Source of the DNA: an uncultured Planctomycetota bacterium
GTDB taxonomy: Bacteria; Planctomycetota; UBA11346
Length of the DNA: 39,436 bases
Assembly (NCBI GenBank): GCA_903902515.1
Contig: CAIUVD010000097.1
Location: 1-39,436, forward strand
Direction of reading: 5' to 3'
Shown in pieces: positions 1-8,165 of the stretch; positions within the stretch are counted from its first letter, which is position 1; each line of letters starts with the position of its first letter. The translations under genes and the position numbers were made by a program. The notes beneath the pieces were generated by a model that saw only the letters and a program-made list of their open reading frames with translations, was not told the origin of the DNA and did no database searches.

Positions 1-945
1 AGCATCTGGACCAAGCAGCAGTTCCTTTATGGCTACTACGAGTGCCGCTACCGCTACGCCGCCGCTGAGGGCACCAACAACTCCTTCTGGCTGATGCCGG
101 TCGGCGAACTGCCCCCCGGAGGCGTGAAGTGGGAGATCGACGTCAACGAGGGCCACTACCCCAACGAGGTCAACACCAACGTCCACAACCACTCGGCGGT
201 CACCGTGGTTGATGGCAAGAAGCGCCATCCGCAGACGCCCAAGGCCTTCCAGTTCGGGGCCCGCCCAGATGTGCGGGTGCAGTTCGAGACGCCCATCACG
301 ACCAAGCGCATCCGCATCAGTTCCCGCCACGGTCAGCACATCCACATCGACCAGTTCCGGGCCTTCGCGGTGAATCCCGCGGGTTACCCGGATCCCCTGT
401 CGTCGGCAGCCGGCCAGGTGGACTACGCCCGGGAAGCTGGAGTCGCCATCACCACCAGCGGCTTCCTCAAGACTGAGGACACCTCGCCCACCATCACCGA
501 CGGCATCCAGGGCACGCGCTGGGCCAGCCAGCGGGAGGACGAGAAGTGGATGGAGATCACCCTCGCCGGCGAGCGCACCATCGGCTGCCTGCAGTTCATC
601 AATGGCTGGCAGGGCGCCCAGGGCGACTGGAAGAACCTGATGGACGAGTTCCGCCTGGAGTACGAGGTGAACGGCGCCTGGGTCACTGCCAGCGCCTTCA
701 ACATCCTCGATGGGGCTTTCAATTTCGCCCGCGACTACCAGGTGCTGGGCCTCGACTGGACCGAGAAGGAACTGGTCTTCTACCTCAACGGCAAAGAGAT
801 CCGGCGCCTGCCGAACGAGTTCTGCCATAACCCCGGCCCCGTGTGGCTGAGTCTGGCCATCATCCCCTGGGCCGGCCGCGTCTCCGATGCCATCCACGGC
901 ACCCAGATGGAGGTCGATTATGTCCGTGTCTTCCGCCGCCGCTGA
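1..945 (+). CDS. GH16 glycoside hydrolase with nested discoidin-like insertion (5' end outside window)
   Basis: The reading frame is open from base 1, so the N-terminus lies upstream of the window. The segment FLYGYYECRYRY followed by WEIDVNEG is typical of GH16 endo-glycanases. EIDVNE (133-150) fits the ExDxxE active site: first Glu nucleophile, Asp helper, last Glu acid/base. After VNTNVHNH the fold is interrupted by about 170 residues (roughly 190-715) that look like F5/8 type C (galactose-binding) modules: a half with RIRISSRHGQHIHIDQFRAF, then ITDGIQGTRWASQREDEKWMEI. The GH16 fold then resumes with YQVLGLDWTEKELVFYLNGKEIRR and ends in EVDYVRVFRRR. It is probably an exported enzyme cutting a beta-linked galactan or glucan; the substrate cannot be told. 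It is the first of a run of same-strand genes, 16 bases before the next start. Confidence 0.85.
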   Translation, partial: SIWTKQQFLYGYYECRYRYAAAEGTNNSFWLMPVGELPPGGVKWEIDVNEGHYPNEVNTNVHNHSAVTVVDGKKRHPQTPKAFQFGARPDVRVQFETPITTKRIRISSRHGQHIHIDQFRAFAVNPAGYPDPLSSAAGQVDYAREAGVAITTSGFLKTEDTSPTITDGIQGTRWASQREDEKWMEITLAGERTIGCLQFINGWQGAQGDWKNLMDEFRLEYEVNGAWVTASAFNILDGAFNFARDYQVLGLDWTEKELVFYLNGKEIRRLPNEFCHNPGPVWLSLAIIPWAGRVSDAIHGTQMEVDYVRVFRRR

Positions 946-961
946 ACATCGGAGTAATGCC

Positions 962-1921
962 ATGCATCTCGGACCCGGTCGTGTCATCGCCGCTGCAGAG
1001 GATCTCCTCCTGTGGTGCCCGTCGCTGGTCCCCTGGGCCGGCCGCTGGTGGCTGTTCCACAGCCGCTGGCCGGCCGCCCTCGGCCACCGCTCCTGGGTTA
1101 CCCACAGCACCATCGGCGTGTGCGAGGGTGCCGCCATGGAAGGTCCCTTCGGAGCGTCCGAGGAGATCATCGTCGGTGATGGCGGTGACGGTTGGAATGC
1201 CGGAGCCTTCCACAACCCGATGATCCTGGCCGGCCATGACCGTCTGTGGATGTTCTACATGGCCAACCGCGGCGCAGCCCGTCCCGGGATCGCCGCCGAC
1301 GAAGCCACCTGGTGGGAGCACCGCAACCGCCAGCGCATCGGCGTGGCCTGGGCGACCGATCCCCGGGGCCCCTGGACCCACCTGCCCCAGCCCATCCTCG
1401 GTCCCGGCAATACGCCCTTCCCGACCATCATGGCCTCCAACCCGTCGGCGGCTTTCGACCGCGACGGGCGCGTGCGTCTGATCTTCAAGTGCGTCGAACC
1501 TGGCCCCGCACCCTTCGGCGGGCGCGTCGTCCACCTCATCGCCGAGGCCGACCGTCCTGCCGGACCCTACCGCGTCCTGCCCGAGCCGGTGCTGACCGCC
1601 CCGGGGGTGCAGTTCCCGGCCGAGGACCCGACCCTGTGGCAGGCGGCCCACGGCTGGCAGGTCATCTGCAAGGACATGCGCGGTTCCTTCAGCGGCATCG
1701 GCACCTCGCTGGTGGCCTTTGGTTCGGTCGATGGCCGTCACTGGGAACCCGCCCGCCCAGCCCTGGTCAGCGGGCTGACCGTCGCCATGGCCGACGGTTC
1801 CGTGCGCACCTTTGACAAATTAGAGCGACCCTCCATCAATCCAGATCGTTGCCACCTGGTGGCGGCCGCCCTTACCGGCGAGCGGCAGGAACTGCTGCTG
1901 TTTCCCCTACTGCCTGGATGA
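962..1921 (+). CDS. Five-bladed beta-propeller glycosidase, GH43/GH117/GH130-like
   Basis: This is a 319-residue protein without a signal peptide. Repeated blade-like segments (LLWCPSLVPWAGRWWLFHSRWP, FHNPMILAGHDRLWMFYMANR, IGVAWATDPRGPWTHLPQPI, ASNPSAAFDRDGRVRLIFK, PAEDPTLWQAAHGWQVICKDM) match the propeller superfamily of GH32/43/62/117/130. Acidic residues in these blades, such as the ED of PAEDPTLW, are candidate catalytic residues, but the family cannot be assigned. The ATG at 962 is chosen over the upstream in-frame ATG at 887 because GGAG (951-954) lies 7 bases in front of it and 887 lies inside the GH16 gene. The stop overlaps the next start (ATGA). It probably trims oligosaccharides released by the GH16 enzymes inside the cell. 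Confidence 0.75.
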   Translation: MHLGPGRVIAAAEDLLLWCPSLVPWAGRWWLFHSRWPAALGHRSWVTHSTIGVCEGAAMEGPFGASEEIIVGDGGDGWNAGAFHNPMILAGHDRLWMFYMANRGAARPGIAADEATWWEHRNRQRIGVAWATDPRGPWTHLPQPILGPGNTPFPTIMASNPSAAFDRDGRVRLIFKCVEPGPAPFGGRVVHLIAEADRPAGPYRVLPEPVLTAPGVQFPAEDPTLWQAAHGWQVICKDMRGSFSGIGTSLVAFGSVDGRHWEPARPALVSGLTVAMADGSVRTFDKLERPSINPDRCHLVAAALTGERQELLLFPLLPG

Positions 1922-2613
1922 TCGTCATGCTCCGTACCGCCTTTACCCTGATCGAACTCCTGGTCGTCATTTCTGTCATCGCCGTACTGGCTGGCATGCT
2001 CATCCCGGCCGTCGGCTTGGTGCAGGAGGGGGCCCGGGCCAGCACCTGCGCCAACAACCTGCGCCAGGTGCTGATGGCGACCTTGGCCTATGCCAACGAG
2101 GAAGAAGGTCGGTTGCCCAACGCCGATCCTTTGAATGGCGCCGGATGGAACTGGCGTCTGCGGGTCGGTCAGCAATTGCTGCCGGACGTGTCCGAGGCCC
2201 AGTTGCGGACCCAGCTCTACGAGCGCAAAGGACCCCTGACCTGTCCTTCGGCGGTACGGAACCGGCCGATGCCTTCGACGGCCGGCGGCCTGAGCGGCTA
2301 TGCGACCTTCGCCCAAAACTCCCGCATCTCCAACGCGCCGTTTCCGATGGCGACCCTTGCCAGCATCTCCAAGGCCTCGACCACCATGCTCTATCAGGAG
2401 GGGGCCTGGATCCCTGCCAGCAGTTACTGGCATCCGACCTCTCTTCATAGCAGTGGTACTGGCGGCAATGCGGCGTTCTTCCCGGAAGCGGCCCACCGTG
2501 GCACCCAGGTGAGCGTCGGCTTCGCCGATGGGCATGTCGAGAAGTTGCCTCTGACCCAGATCCCCATCGACATTATTTCTACTGCCGGCGCCCAGTTCTG
2601 GCGCGGACTCTGA
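1918..2613 (+). CDS. Type II secretion-like pseudopilin (prepilin N-methylation and H-X9-DG type)
   Basis: The 231-residue product begins almost directly with the class III signal TAFTLIELLVVISVIAVLAGMLIPA, cleaved by prepilin peptidase in this family, and continues as a hydrophobic helix. CANNLRQ near residue 45 and the C-terminal H...GFADGHVEKL are hallmarks of the abundant DUF1559-type pseudopilins of PVC bacteria. In the last motif His and Asp-Gly are separated by ten residues rather than nine. The start at 1918 overlaps the stop of the preceding glycosidase gene, which implies translational coupling; 1927 is an alternative. A pseudopilin placed inside a glycan-degradation operon suggests a surface or periplasmic role in polysaccharide handling, which is an inference. 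Confidence 0.9.
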   Translation: MIVMLRTAFTLIELLVVISVIAVLAGMLIPAVGLVQEGARASTCANNLRQVLMATLAYANEEEGRLPNADPLNGAGWNWRLRVGQQLLPDVSEAQLRTQLYERKGPLTCPSAVRNRPMPSTAGGLSGYATFAQNSRISNAPFPMATLASISKASTTMLYQEGAWIPASSYWHPTSLHSSGTGGNAAFFPEAAHRGTQVSVGFADGHVEKLPLTQIPIDIISTAGAQFWRGL

Positions 2614-2623
2614 CAGGACCTCC

Positions 2624-4594
2624 ATGACCAACCTCGACCTCGGCATCCTGTTCGGCTCCCTGGTGCTGCTGGTGGGCATCGCGGTGGCCTGCCGCCGACT
2701 GACCCGCAGCGTGGCCGACTTCCTTGCTGCCGACCGCTGCGCCGGCCGCTACCTGCTGTGCGGATCCCAGAACCCCCTGGTCGGTCCCGGGCTGGTCTTC
2801 GCCCTCGCCAATTTCGAGAAGTTCTACCAAGCCGGCTTCGCCGCCAGCTGGTGGGGCCTGATGCTGATGCCGGTGGGGATGATCGTGGCCCTGTCGGGCT
2901 GGGTCGCCTACCGCTACCGCGAGACCCGGGCCATGACCATGGCCCAGTTCTTCGAGATGCGTTACAGCCGCCGCTTCCGCATCTTCTCGGGCATCGTCGG
3001 CTGGTGCTCGGGCCTGCTCAACTACGGCATCTTCCCGGCGGTCGCCGCGCGTTTCTTCGTGGTCTTCTGCCAGTTGCCGGAGTCGTACCTGGTCGGCGGG
3101 GTGGCCGTCAGCACCCAACTGTCCCTCACCGCCCTGCTGGTGGTGGCCCCGGCCATCCTAGCCATCGCCGGCGGCATGGTCACCATCCTGGTGTGCTACT
3201 TCCTGCAGGCGCAGTTCGTGAACCTGGTGTTCGTCATCGCCTTCGCCTACCTGATCACCACCTTCGCCTGGCCTGACATCATCCACACCCTGTCCCAGAC
3301 TGCTCCGGGCAAATCCCTGCTCGATCCCTTCGACCAGGCGGCCATCGCCGACTTCAACCCGTGGTTCTTCGCCCTGTTCGCCTTCAAGGCCTTCTACAAC
3401 AAACTCGGCTGGCAGGCTTGGCAGGGCTTCAACTGCGCCGCCCGCACCCCCCATGAGAGCCGCATGGCCGGCATCCTCGGCGAGTGGTCCAGCGGCGTGA
3501 CCTACTTCAGCTACATGCTGCTGCCGATCTGCGCCTACGTGCTGCTGCACAGCCCGGCCCATCTGGTCGATGCCACGGCCGCCCAGCAGACCCTGGCGGC
3601 AATCACGGATCCGACCTTGCAGAAGCAGATGACCACGCCGGCGGCGATGCAGGTCATGCTGCCGGTGGGCCTGGTGGGCCTGGTGGCGGCCGCCCTGCTG
3701 CTGTCGACCATCACCTCGGATGCCCTCGGACTGCATGCCTGGGGTTCGATGCTGATCCAGGACGTGATCCTGCCGTTCCGCAAGCGTGCCCTGTCGACCG
3801 CCGCCCAGTTGGGCGCCCTGCGCTGGTCGGTCATCGGCGTCTCGATCTTCGCCATCCTCTACAGCCACTTCTTCCCCCTGCGGGACTACATCCTGATGTA
3901 CCAGCTGGTCACCGGCGCCATCTACCTAGCCGGCTCGGGAGCAGTGATCATCGGCGGCCTGTACTGGAGCCGCGGCACCACCGCCGGGGCCTGGGCAGCG
4001 ATGATCACCGGCCTGGTGCTGGCCCTGGTCGGCGGTCTGCTCAAAGCCATCTGGCCCGATGTGCCGGCCCTGGTGTCCCTGCGCCCCGATTGCCCGTGGA
4101 ACGGGGCCTGGGTCGCCTTCGTCGCCTCGGTGGCCGGGATCGGCGCCTTCATCGGCGTGTCCCTGGTGACCTGCCGCACGCCCCATGACATGGACCGCCT
4201 GCTGCACCGCGGTCGGTGGGCCGATGCCGACTCGCCCGCCGGCGCTGACGCTGGCGCCGTTACGGCCGCGCCGGCTCCCCCGAAAACCTTCTGGACCCAC
4301 ATCGGCGTCGGCCCGGAATTCACCGCCGGCGACCGCTTCATCTACCTGTTCAAGATCCTCTGGACCACCTTCTGGACCGGGTCGTTCATCCTCGGGACCA
4401 TCGCCTGGTTCTTCCTGCGTCCGGGGCTGGAAGCCTGGGCCACCTGGTGGCTCATCACCCTCATCGTCGGCGGCGTGGTCGGTCTGATCACCGTGATCTG
4501 GTTCCTGTGGGGCGGGATACGCGATCTGCGCGACCTGGTCCGCCACATGCACCGCGACCAGGTGAAGGACGACAACGGCCAAGTGTCCCCCTGA
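2624..4594 (+). CDS. Sodium:solute symporter family (SSS) transporter
   Basis: This is a 656-residue integral membrane protein with about 14 hydrophobic segments. It starts with LDLGILFGSLVLLVGIAVACRR, and the SSS signature region is visible as TMAQFFEMRYSRRFRIFSG. Family members couple sodium entry to uptake of sugars, sugar acids or other small solutes. A proline- and alanine-rich cytoplasmic loop (PAGADAGAVTAAPAPP, about residues 540-555) precedes two final helices and a charged tail. AGGA at 2615-2618 lies in front of the ATG. It is 10 bases after the pseudopilin gene and 21 before the next GH16, so it most likely imports the mono- or oligosaccharides released by the enzymes of this operon. 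The substrate is unknown. Confidence 0.92.
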   Translation: MTNLDLGILFGSLVLLVGIAVACRRLTRSVADFLAADRCAGRYLLCGSQNPLVGPGLVFALANFEKFYQAGFAASWWGLMLMPVGMIVALSGWVAYRYRETRAMTMAQFFEMRYSRRFRIFSGIVGWCSGLLNYGIFPAVAARFFVVFCQLPESYLVGGVAVSTQLSLTALLVVAPAILAIAGGMVTILVCYFLQAQFVNLVFVIAFAYLITTFAWPDIIHTLSQTAPGKSLLDPFDQAAIADFNPWFFALFAFKAFYNKLGWQAWQGFNCAARTPHESRMAGILGEWSSGVTYFSYMLLPICAYVLLHSPAHLVDATAAQQTLAAITDPTLQKQMTTPAAMQVMLPVGLVGLVAAALLLSTITSDALGLHAWGSMLIQDVILPFRKRALSTAAQLGALRWSVIGVSIFAILYSHFFPLRDYILMYQLVTGAIYLAGSGAVIIGGLYWSRGTTAGAWAAMITGLVLALVGGLLKAIWPDVPALVSLRPDCPWNGAWVAFVASVAGIGAFIGVSLVTCRTPHDMDRLLHRGRWADADSPAGADAGAVTAAPAPPKTFWTHIGVGPEFTAGDRFIYLFKILWTTFWTGSFILGTIAWFFLRPGLEAWATWWLITLIVGGVVGLITVIWFLWGGIRDLRDLVRHMHRDQVKDDNGQVSP

Positions 4595-4615
4595 ACCCTG
4601 CACGGAACCCTCTCC

Positions 4616-6406
4616 ATGCCCCGCTGCACCTCCCTGCTGCTGCTGCCCTTCCTCGCCGTCGCCGCTGAGGAGGTCGGGCCTCCGCCCGGCTACACCCTGG
4701 TGTGGGCCGATGAATTCGACGGCCCCACCGTTGATGAACGGGCCTGGGCCTACCGGGAAGGACCCCGCACCGGTCCCAACATCGACGCCTGGAATCACCG
4801 CGAGGCGGTCCGCCTGCAGGGGGGCGAATTGACCATCACCTGCACCCAGGCCGAGGTCGATGGCAAAGTCCGCAACCTGGGCGGCGGCCTGATCAGCCGT
4901 GCCCGTTTCGGCTACGGCTATTACGAGACGGTGTGCAGGCCCTTCAACGCCACCCACGGCGTCCATCCGGCGTTCTGGGCCCGGGGCCTGCCGCTTGAGA
5001 ATAACCTGGTGTTCGAGATCGACGGGTTCGAGTCCGATTCGGCCGAGCCGATGACCTCCCACAACCTCTACATCATTCCGTCGCCGCGCGGCTGGACCCA
5101 GGTACCCTGGCCCAGCCGCCTCAATCGCCCGATCGACCTGCGGCCCGACGGCTCGTTCGTCAACGCCTGGGAGTACACCCCCGACGAGGTGCGGTTCTAC
5201 AACAATGGCCGCCTCATCAGCCGCGTCCCGGCCCCGGGTCTGGTGGCGGCCCAGAACGTCTGGCTGACCGCCCTCAACGGAGTCGGCAAGGTCGACCCCT
5301 CGGGGTTCCCCGGGGTCACGACCTTCGGCTACTTCCGCTACTACGCCAAGCCGTGGCCGGGCCGGAACCTGCTGCCGAACGGCGATTTCGCCTACAACTT
5401 CGACCGGATCGACCCCCAGGAACCCGTGTGCTGGGATGAGATCGGCAACCGCAATGCCAGCCGGGTGGTGACCACCGACGCCCCCCGTGGCTCGGCGTGC
5501 CTGCGTCAGGGTCTCGATGACCATGAGTGGCAGGTGGCGACGGTGCAGGAACTGGTCCACCTGCTTCCCGGCACCTATGAACTGACCGGCCTGGCCCGGG
5601 CCTCGGGGGGTCTGGAATGGTCCCGCCTGCGGGTCAGCGGCCATGGCGGCGCCGATCTGCTGCTGCCCCTCCCGCAGACGGCGGGGTGGAGCCGGGCGAC
5701 CCTGCCCAGCATCCCGGTGGCCACCGGCACGGTGCGCATCGCCGTCGAGAGCCGCGGACCGGCCCGCACCTGGACCGAGATCGATGACCTGCGCTTCCGG
5801 CTGCCGGCCGCCCCGGGGACGACCCCGCGCGACGAACCGGCCTACACCTTCACCGCCGACCCCGCCTGGACGGCGGGGACCCTCGAGCCCCTGACCTTCA
5901 CCGGCGACGGCTCGTTCCTGTTCTTCGACCGCAACGTCGGTCGCGGCGAGGCCATCACCATCGATGCGGTGGTGACCTGTGATCGCCGTGACGACCTGGG
6001 CATCCTCGCCCGCATGCCCGCCACCGGCACGGCCGGATGGGCCGTGGTGACCTACGCCGACGGCAGCCTGGCCCTCCACCTGGGCAGCCAGCAGGACTTC
6101 ACCGAGATCCGCACGGCCGCCGACCTCATCCGTCCCGGTCAGGCCCAGCGCCTCGTCGCGGTGGTCGAGGCCGGGACGGCGACCCTGTGGCTGGAGGGAC
6201 GTCAGGTCGCCCAGCGCAGCGGCATCCGCCACACCACCGACGACGCCACCGCCGCCGGACGCCTGGGTCAGGCGGCGGGCGCCTTCCAGGCGGTTGGGGA
6301 CGTCATGGTGCGGACTACCGACAGCGCCCGCCCCGCCTTCAAACCCTTCGCCGGCCGCATCGGCCCCCTGGCCATCGCCAATCGCGCCCACCCGTCCCAA
6401 CCCTGA
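4616..6406 (+). CDS. Exported GH16 endo-glycanase with CBM and LamG-like modules
   Basis: The 596-residue product has a short signal peptide (CTSLLLLPFLAVAA). The GH16 catalytic domain spans about residues 25-247: LVWADEFDG at the start, the active site E134-I-D-G-F-E139, and the closing strand FGYFRYYAKPW. Residues about 252-392 (NLLPNGDFAYNFDR ... WTEIDDLRFRLP) resemble a CBM4/9-type galactose-binding fold. Residues about 400-590 resemble a LamG or concanavalin-like sandwich (TIDAVVTCDRRDDLGILARMP ... FKPFAGRIGPLAIANR). All three ExDxxE acids are present, so it should be active, unlike the next gene. The exact polysaccharide is not deducible. It sits in the same operon, between the symporter and a second GH16-like gene 17 bases downstream. 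Confidence 0.88.
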   Translation: MPRCTSLLLLPFLAVAAEEVGPPPGYTLVWADEFDGPTVDERAWAYREGPRTGPNIDAWNHREAVRLQGGELTITCTQAEVDGKVRNLGGGLISRARFGYGYYETVCRPFNATHGVHPAFWARGLPLENNLVFEIDGFESDSAEPMTSHNLYIIPSPRGWTQVPWPSRLNRPIDLRPDGSFVNAWEYTPDEVRFYNNGRLISRVPAPGLVAAQNVWLTALNGVGKVDPSGFPGVTTFGYFRYYAKPWPGRNLLPNGDFAYNFDRIDPQEPVCWDEIGNRNASRVVTTDAPRGSACLRQGLDDHEWQVATVQELVHLLPGTYELTGLARASGGLEWSRLRVSGHGGADLLLPLPQTAGWSRATLPSIPVATGTVRIAVESRGPARTWTEIDDLRFRLPAAPGTTPRDEPAYTFTADPAWTAGTLEPLTFTGDGSFLFFDRNVGRGEAITIDAVVTCDRRDDLGILARMPATGTAGWAVVTYADGSLALHLGSQQDFTEIRTAADLIRPGQAQRLVAVVEAGTATLWLEGRQVAQRSGIRHTTDDATAAGRLGQAAGAFQAVGDVMVRTTDSARPAFKPFAGRIGPLAIANRAHPSQP

Positions 6407-6423
6407 ATCCCTGGAGTTTCCCC

Positions 6424-7227
6424 ATGCCCCTGTCCCGTACTGCCCTGCTCCTGATTTCGTCCGTCGCCCTGGTGGCCGCCGATGCCGCCGCTCCGCAGCC
6501 CACCGTACGTGGTGGCCTGCCCGGCTACACCCTCGCGTGGAACGACGAGTTCACGAGTCCTGCCGTCGATATCAAACGCTGGAGCTTCCGCACCGATCCG
6601 ACCATCTGGAGCGCCCAGCAGCGTCAGAACGTGGCCGTGGCCGATGGCAACCTCGTGGTCAACCTGCGCAAGGAGAGCGTGGCCGGCAAGGGCTACACCG
6701 GGGGCGGCGTGCTGTCGAAGGAGACCTTCCGCTCTGGCTTCTACGAGGCCCGCGTGCGGATCCCCGCCGGTGCCGGGTGGAGCACTTCCATTCGCCTGCA
6801 GGCACCGGTCACCGCCCAGAATGAGAGCACCCTGCCGTCCCTGCGGTCCATCTCGTTGTTCGAGAACGCCAGCATTAATGGTGGCGCATTCAACGTCATG
6901 CTGTCCGTCGCCGAGGCCGGCATGCCGGTCACCGCTGGGGGCAAAACCGTGACCACCCCGGGGCTGGCGGACGGCTTCCAGGTCGTCGGCGTCGAGTTCA
7001 CCGAACGAATGGTGACCTTCTACCGCGATGGCGAGGTCCAGCAGTCCATCGACCTGACCATGGCCCCGGTGAAGTCCGGCAGCTCGGTCACCGCCGAGCC
7101 GGGCCAGTACCGCTGGTGGCTGAGCTGCGTCGCCGCCAACCAGGGGGGAACCACCGCCGTGGATGACGCCGCCCTGCCCGCCACCATGACCGTCGACTAC
7201 GTGCGCTTCTTCGCCCCAGCGAAGTGA
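6424..7227 (+). CDS. Exported GH16-like protein lacking two catalytic acids (probable pseudoenzyme)
   Basis: The 267-residue protein has a signal peptide (ALLLISSVALVAADA) and a recognisable GH16 scaffold: YTLAWNDEFTSP at the start, TFRSGFYEARVRIP in the middle, VVGVEFTERMVTFYRDGEV and MTVDYVRFFAPAK at the end. Where the neighbouring GH16 has E-I-D-G-F-E, this one has S142-I-S-L-F-E147. The nucleophile Glu and helper Asp are both Ser and only the acid/base Glu remains, so normal retaining hydrolysis is not expected. It may bind rather than cut glycan. The ATG at 6424 is preceded by GGAG (6413-6416) at 7 bases; an upstream extension of the frame lies inside the previous gene and is not used. 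It lies in the same operon as the active GH16. Confidence 0.85.
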   Translation: MPLSRTALLLISSVALVAADAAAPQPTVRGGLPGYTLAWNDEFTSPAVDIKRWSFRTDPTIWSAQQRQNVAVADGNLVVNLRKESVAGKGYTGGGVLSKETFRSGFYEARVRIPAGAGWSTSIRLQAPVTAQNESTLPSLRSISLFENASINGGAFNVMLSVAEAGMPVTAGGKTVTTPGLADGFQVVGVEFTERMVTFYRDGEVQQSIDLTMAPVKSGSSVTAEPGQYRWWLSCVAANQGGTTAVDDAALPATMTVDYVRFFAPAK

Positions 7228-7284
7228 TCCTGGGGGACCGTCGGAGCCTCAGCGTTATCGCCACATCACCGTAGGACCTGGACC

Positions 7285-7974
7285 ATGCGTGCACCCCTAC
7301 CTCTGCTCCTCCTCCCAGTGCTGTTGAGTGCCGCTGAATCCCTGGCGCCCACGGCGGTCACCATCGCCGGTCAGCCGGTGCCGGCGGTGGCCGACGGTGA
7401 CCGCACGACGGCCTGGACCGGCACGGCGGGCGTCCCGGTGGACCTGATCCTCGACCTGGGGCCGGCCGTGCGGCTCAACGGCCTCCATCTGCACACCGGC
7501 CCGGCTCCCGGGGTGGCCCAGCAGGTGACGGTCCAGGCCTGGCTGCAGGACCGTTGGGAGGAGATCCCCTCGGCCACGTTGGAGGGCAACACCGCCGCCA
7601 GCGTGGCCCTGCTTTTTGATGGCACCTTCGAGGTCACCACGTCGCGGCTGCGTCTACACCTCGTCGGCGCTCCCGGGGCGGCTCCGATGGTGCGGGAGGT
7701 GACGGTGTGGCCGGCCTCGGCGGGCGCGGTACCGGCCCTGGCCACGGCGGCCCTGGGCAAGAACGGCAAGCCGGTGCTCGGCGACGACCCGCGCATTCCT
7801 CGCCTGTACCTCAACCAGTCCGGTTTCAACCTGGGTAAGCCCAAGCGTTTCACCGCCCCGACCTTGGCCGATGGAACACCCTTCACTGTCCGCCCAGCGC
7901 GGGGTGGTGCGCCGGTAACGACCGGCGTCATCCGAGGCCACGTCGGAGGCACAAAAGCGACAGGCCACTTTTGA
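7285..7974 (+). pseudogene. Truncated GH9-type glycoside hydrolase: discoidin-like plus CelD_N Ig-like domain only
   Basis: The frame encodes a signal peptide (APLPLLLLPVLLSAAES) and a discoidin-like module at about residues 20-145 (VADGDRTTAWTG ... RLRLHLVG). The segment RIPRLYLNQSGFNLGKPKRFTAP...DGTPFTVRPARGGAPVTTGVIRG then matches the N-terminal Ig-like domain that precedes the catalytic barrel of GH9 cellulases. The protein stops about 12 residues later, so the whole (alpha/alpha)6 catalytic domain is missing. The break coincides with a change from coding GC-rich sequence to AT-richer sequence with IS-end-like repeats. It was probably the last gene of the operon, 57 bases after the GH16-like gene. 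GH9 is the best guess; any CelD_N-carrying glycosidase would fit. Confidence 0.7.
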
Positions 7975-8066
7975 GAAAACACACACCCTTCTTTCAGGCG
8001 ACATGTCTATTTTATTTGTGTTAGATGAGGGTCCCAAGGGGACATACAAACTATTTCACTAACTGA
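7957..8066. mobile_element. Probable insertion-sequence scar with imperfect repeats
   Basis: This non-coding, AT-richer stretch starts within the last codons of the broken GH9 gene with GCGACAGGCCACTTTTGAG (7957-7975). It contains two imperfect copies of a roughly 33-base unit, GCGACATGTCTATTTTATTT (from 7999) and GGGGACATACAAACTATTT (from about 8037). Both begin with G-rich GACAT, pass through a T-rich tract and end in TGAG. Repeated GACAT-plus-T-rich units are typical of ends of IS elements with multiple terminal repeats. No transposase is left. The identification as an IS remnant is an inference. Confidence 0.35.
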
Positions 8067-8165
8067 GTGGTCTTTCCCCTTTTGTCTTCCACGGCTTGGA
8101 GCTCAGTCCTCCCTGATTGCATTGCCGTCGAAATGGGCAAAGACTGCCGCCTGGAAACGCACGCC

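Noticed and set aside
887-961. The upstream start of the beta-propeller glycosidase at 887
   Set aside because: It lies inside the GH16 gene, while ATG 962 has a well-spaced GGAG.
3926-6400. An 824-codon minus-strand open frame opposite the symporter and GH16 genes
   Set aside because: It is a Gly/Ala/Asp-rich shadow of two well-supported plus-strand genes caused by high GC; no domain is recognisable.
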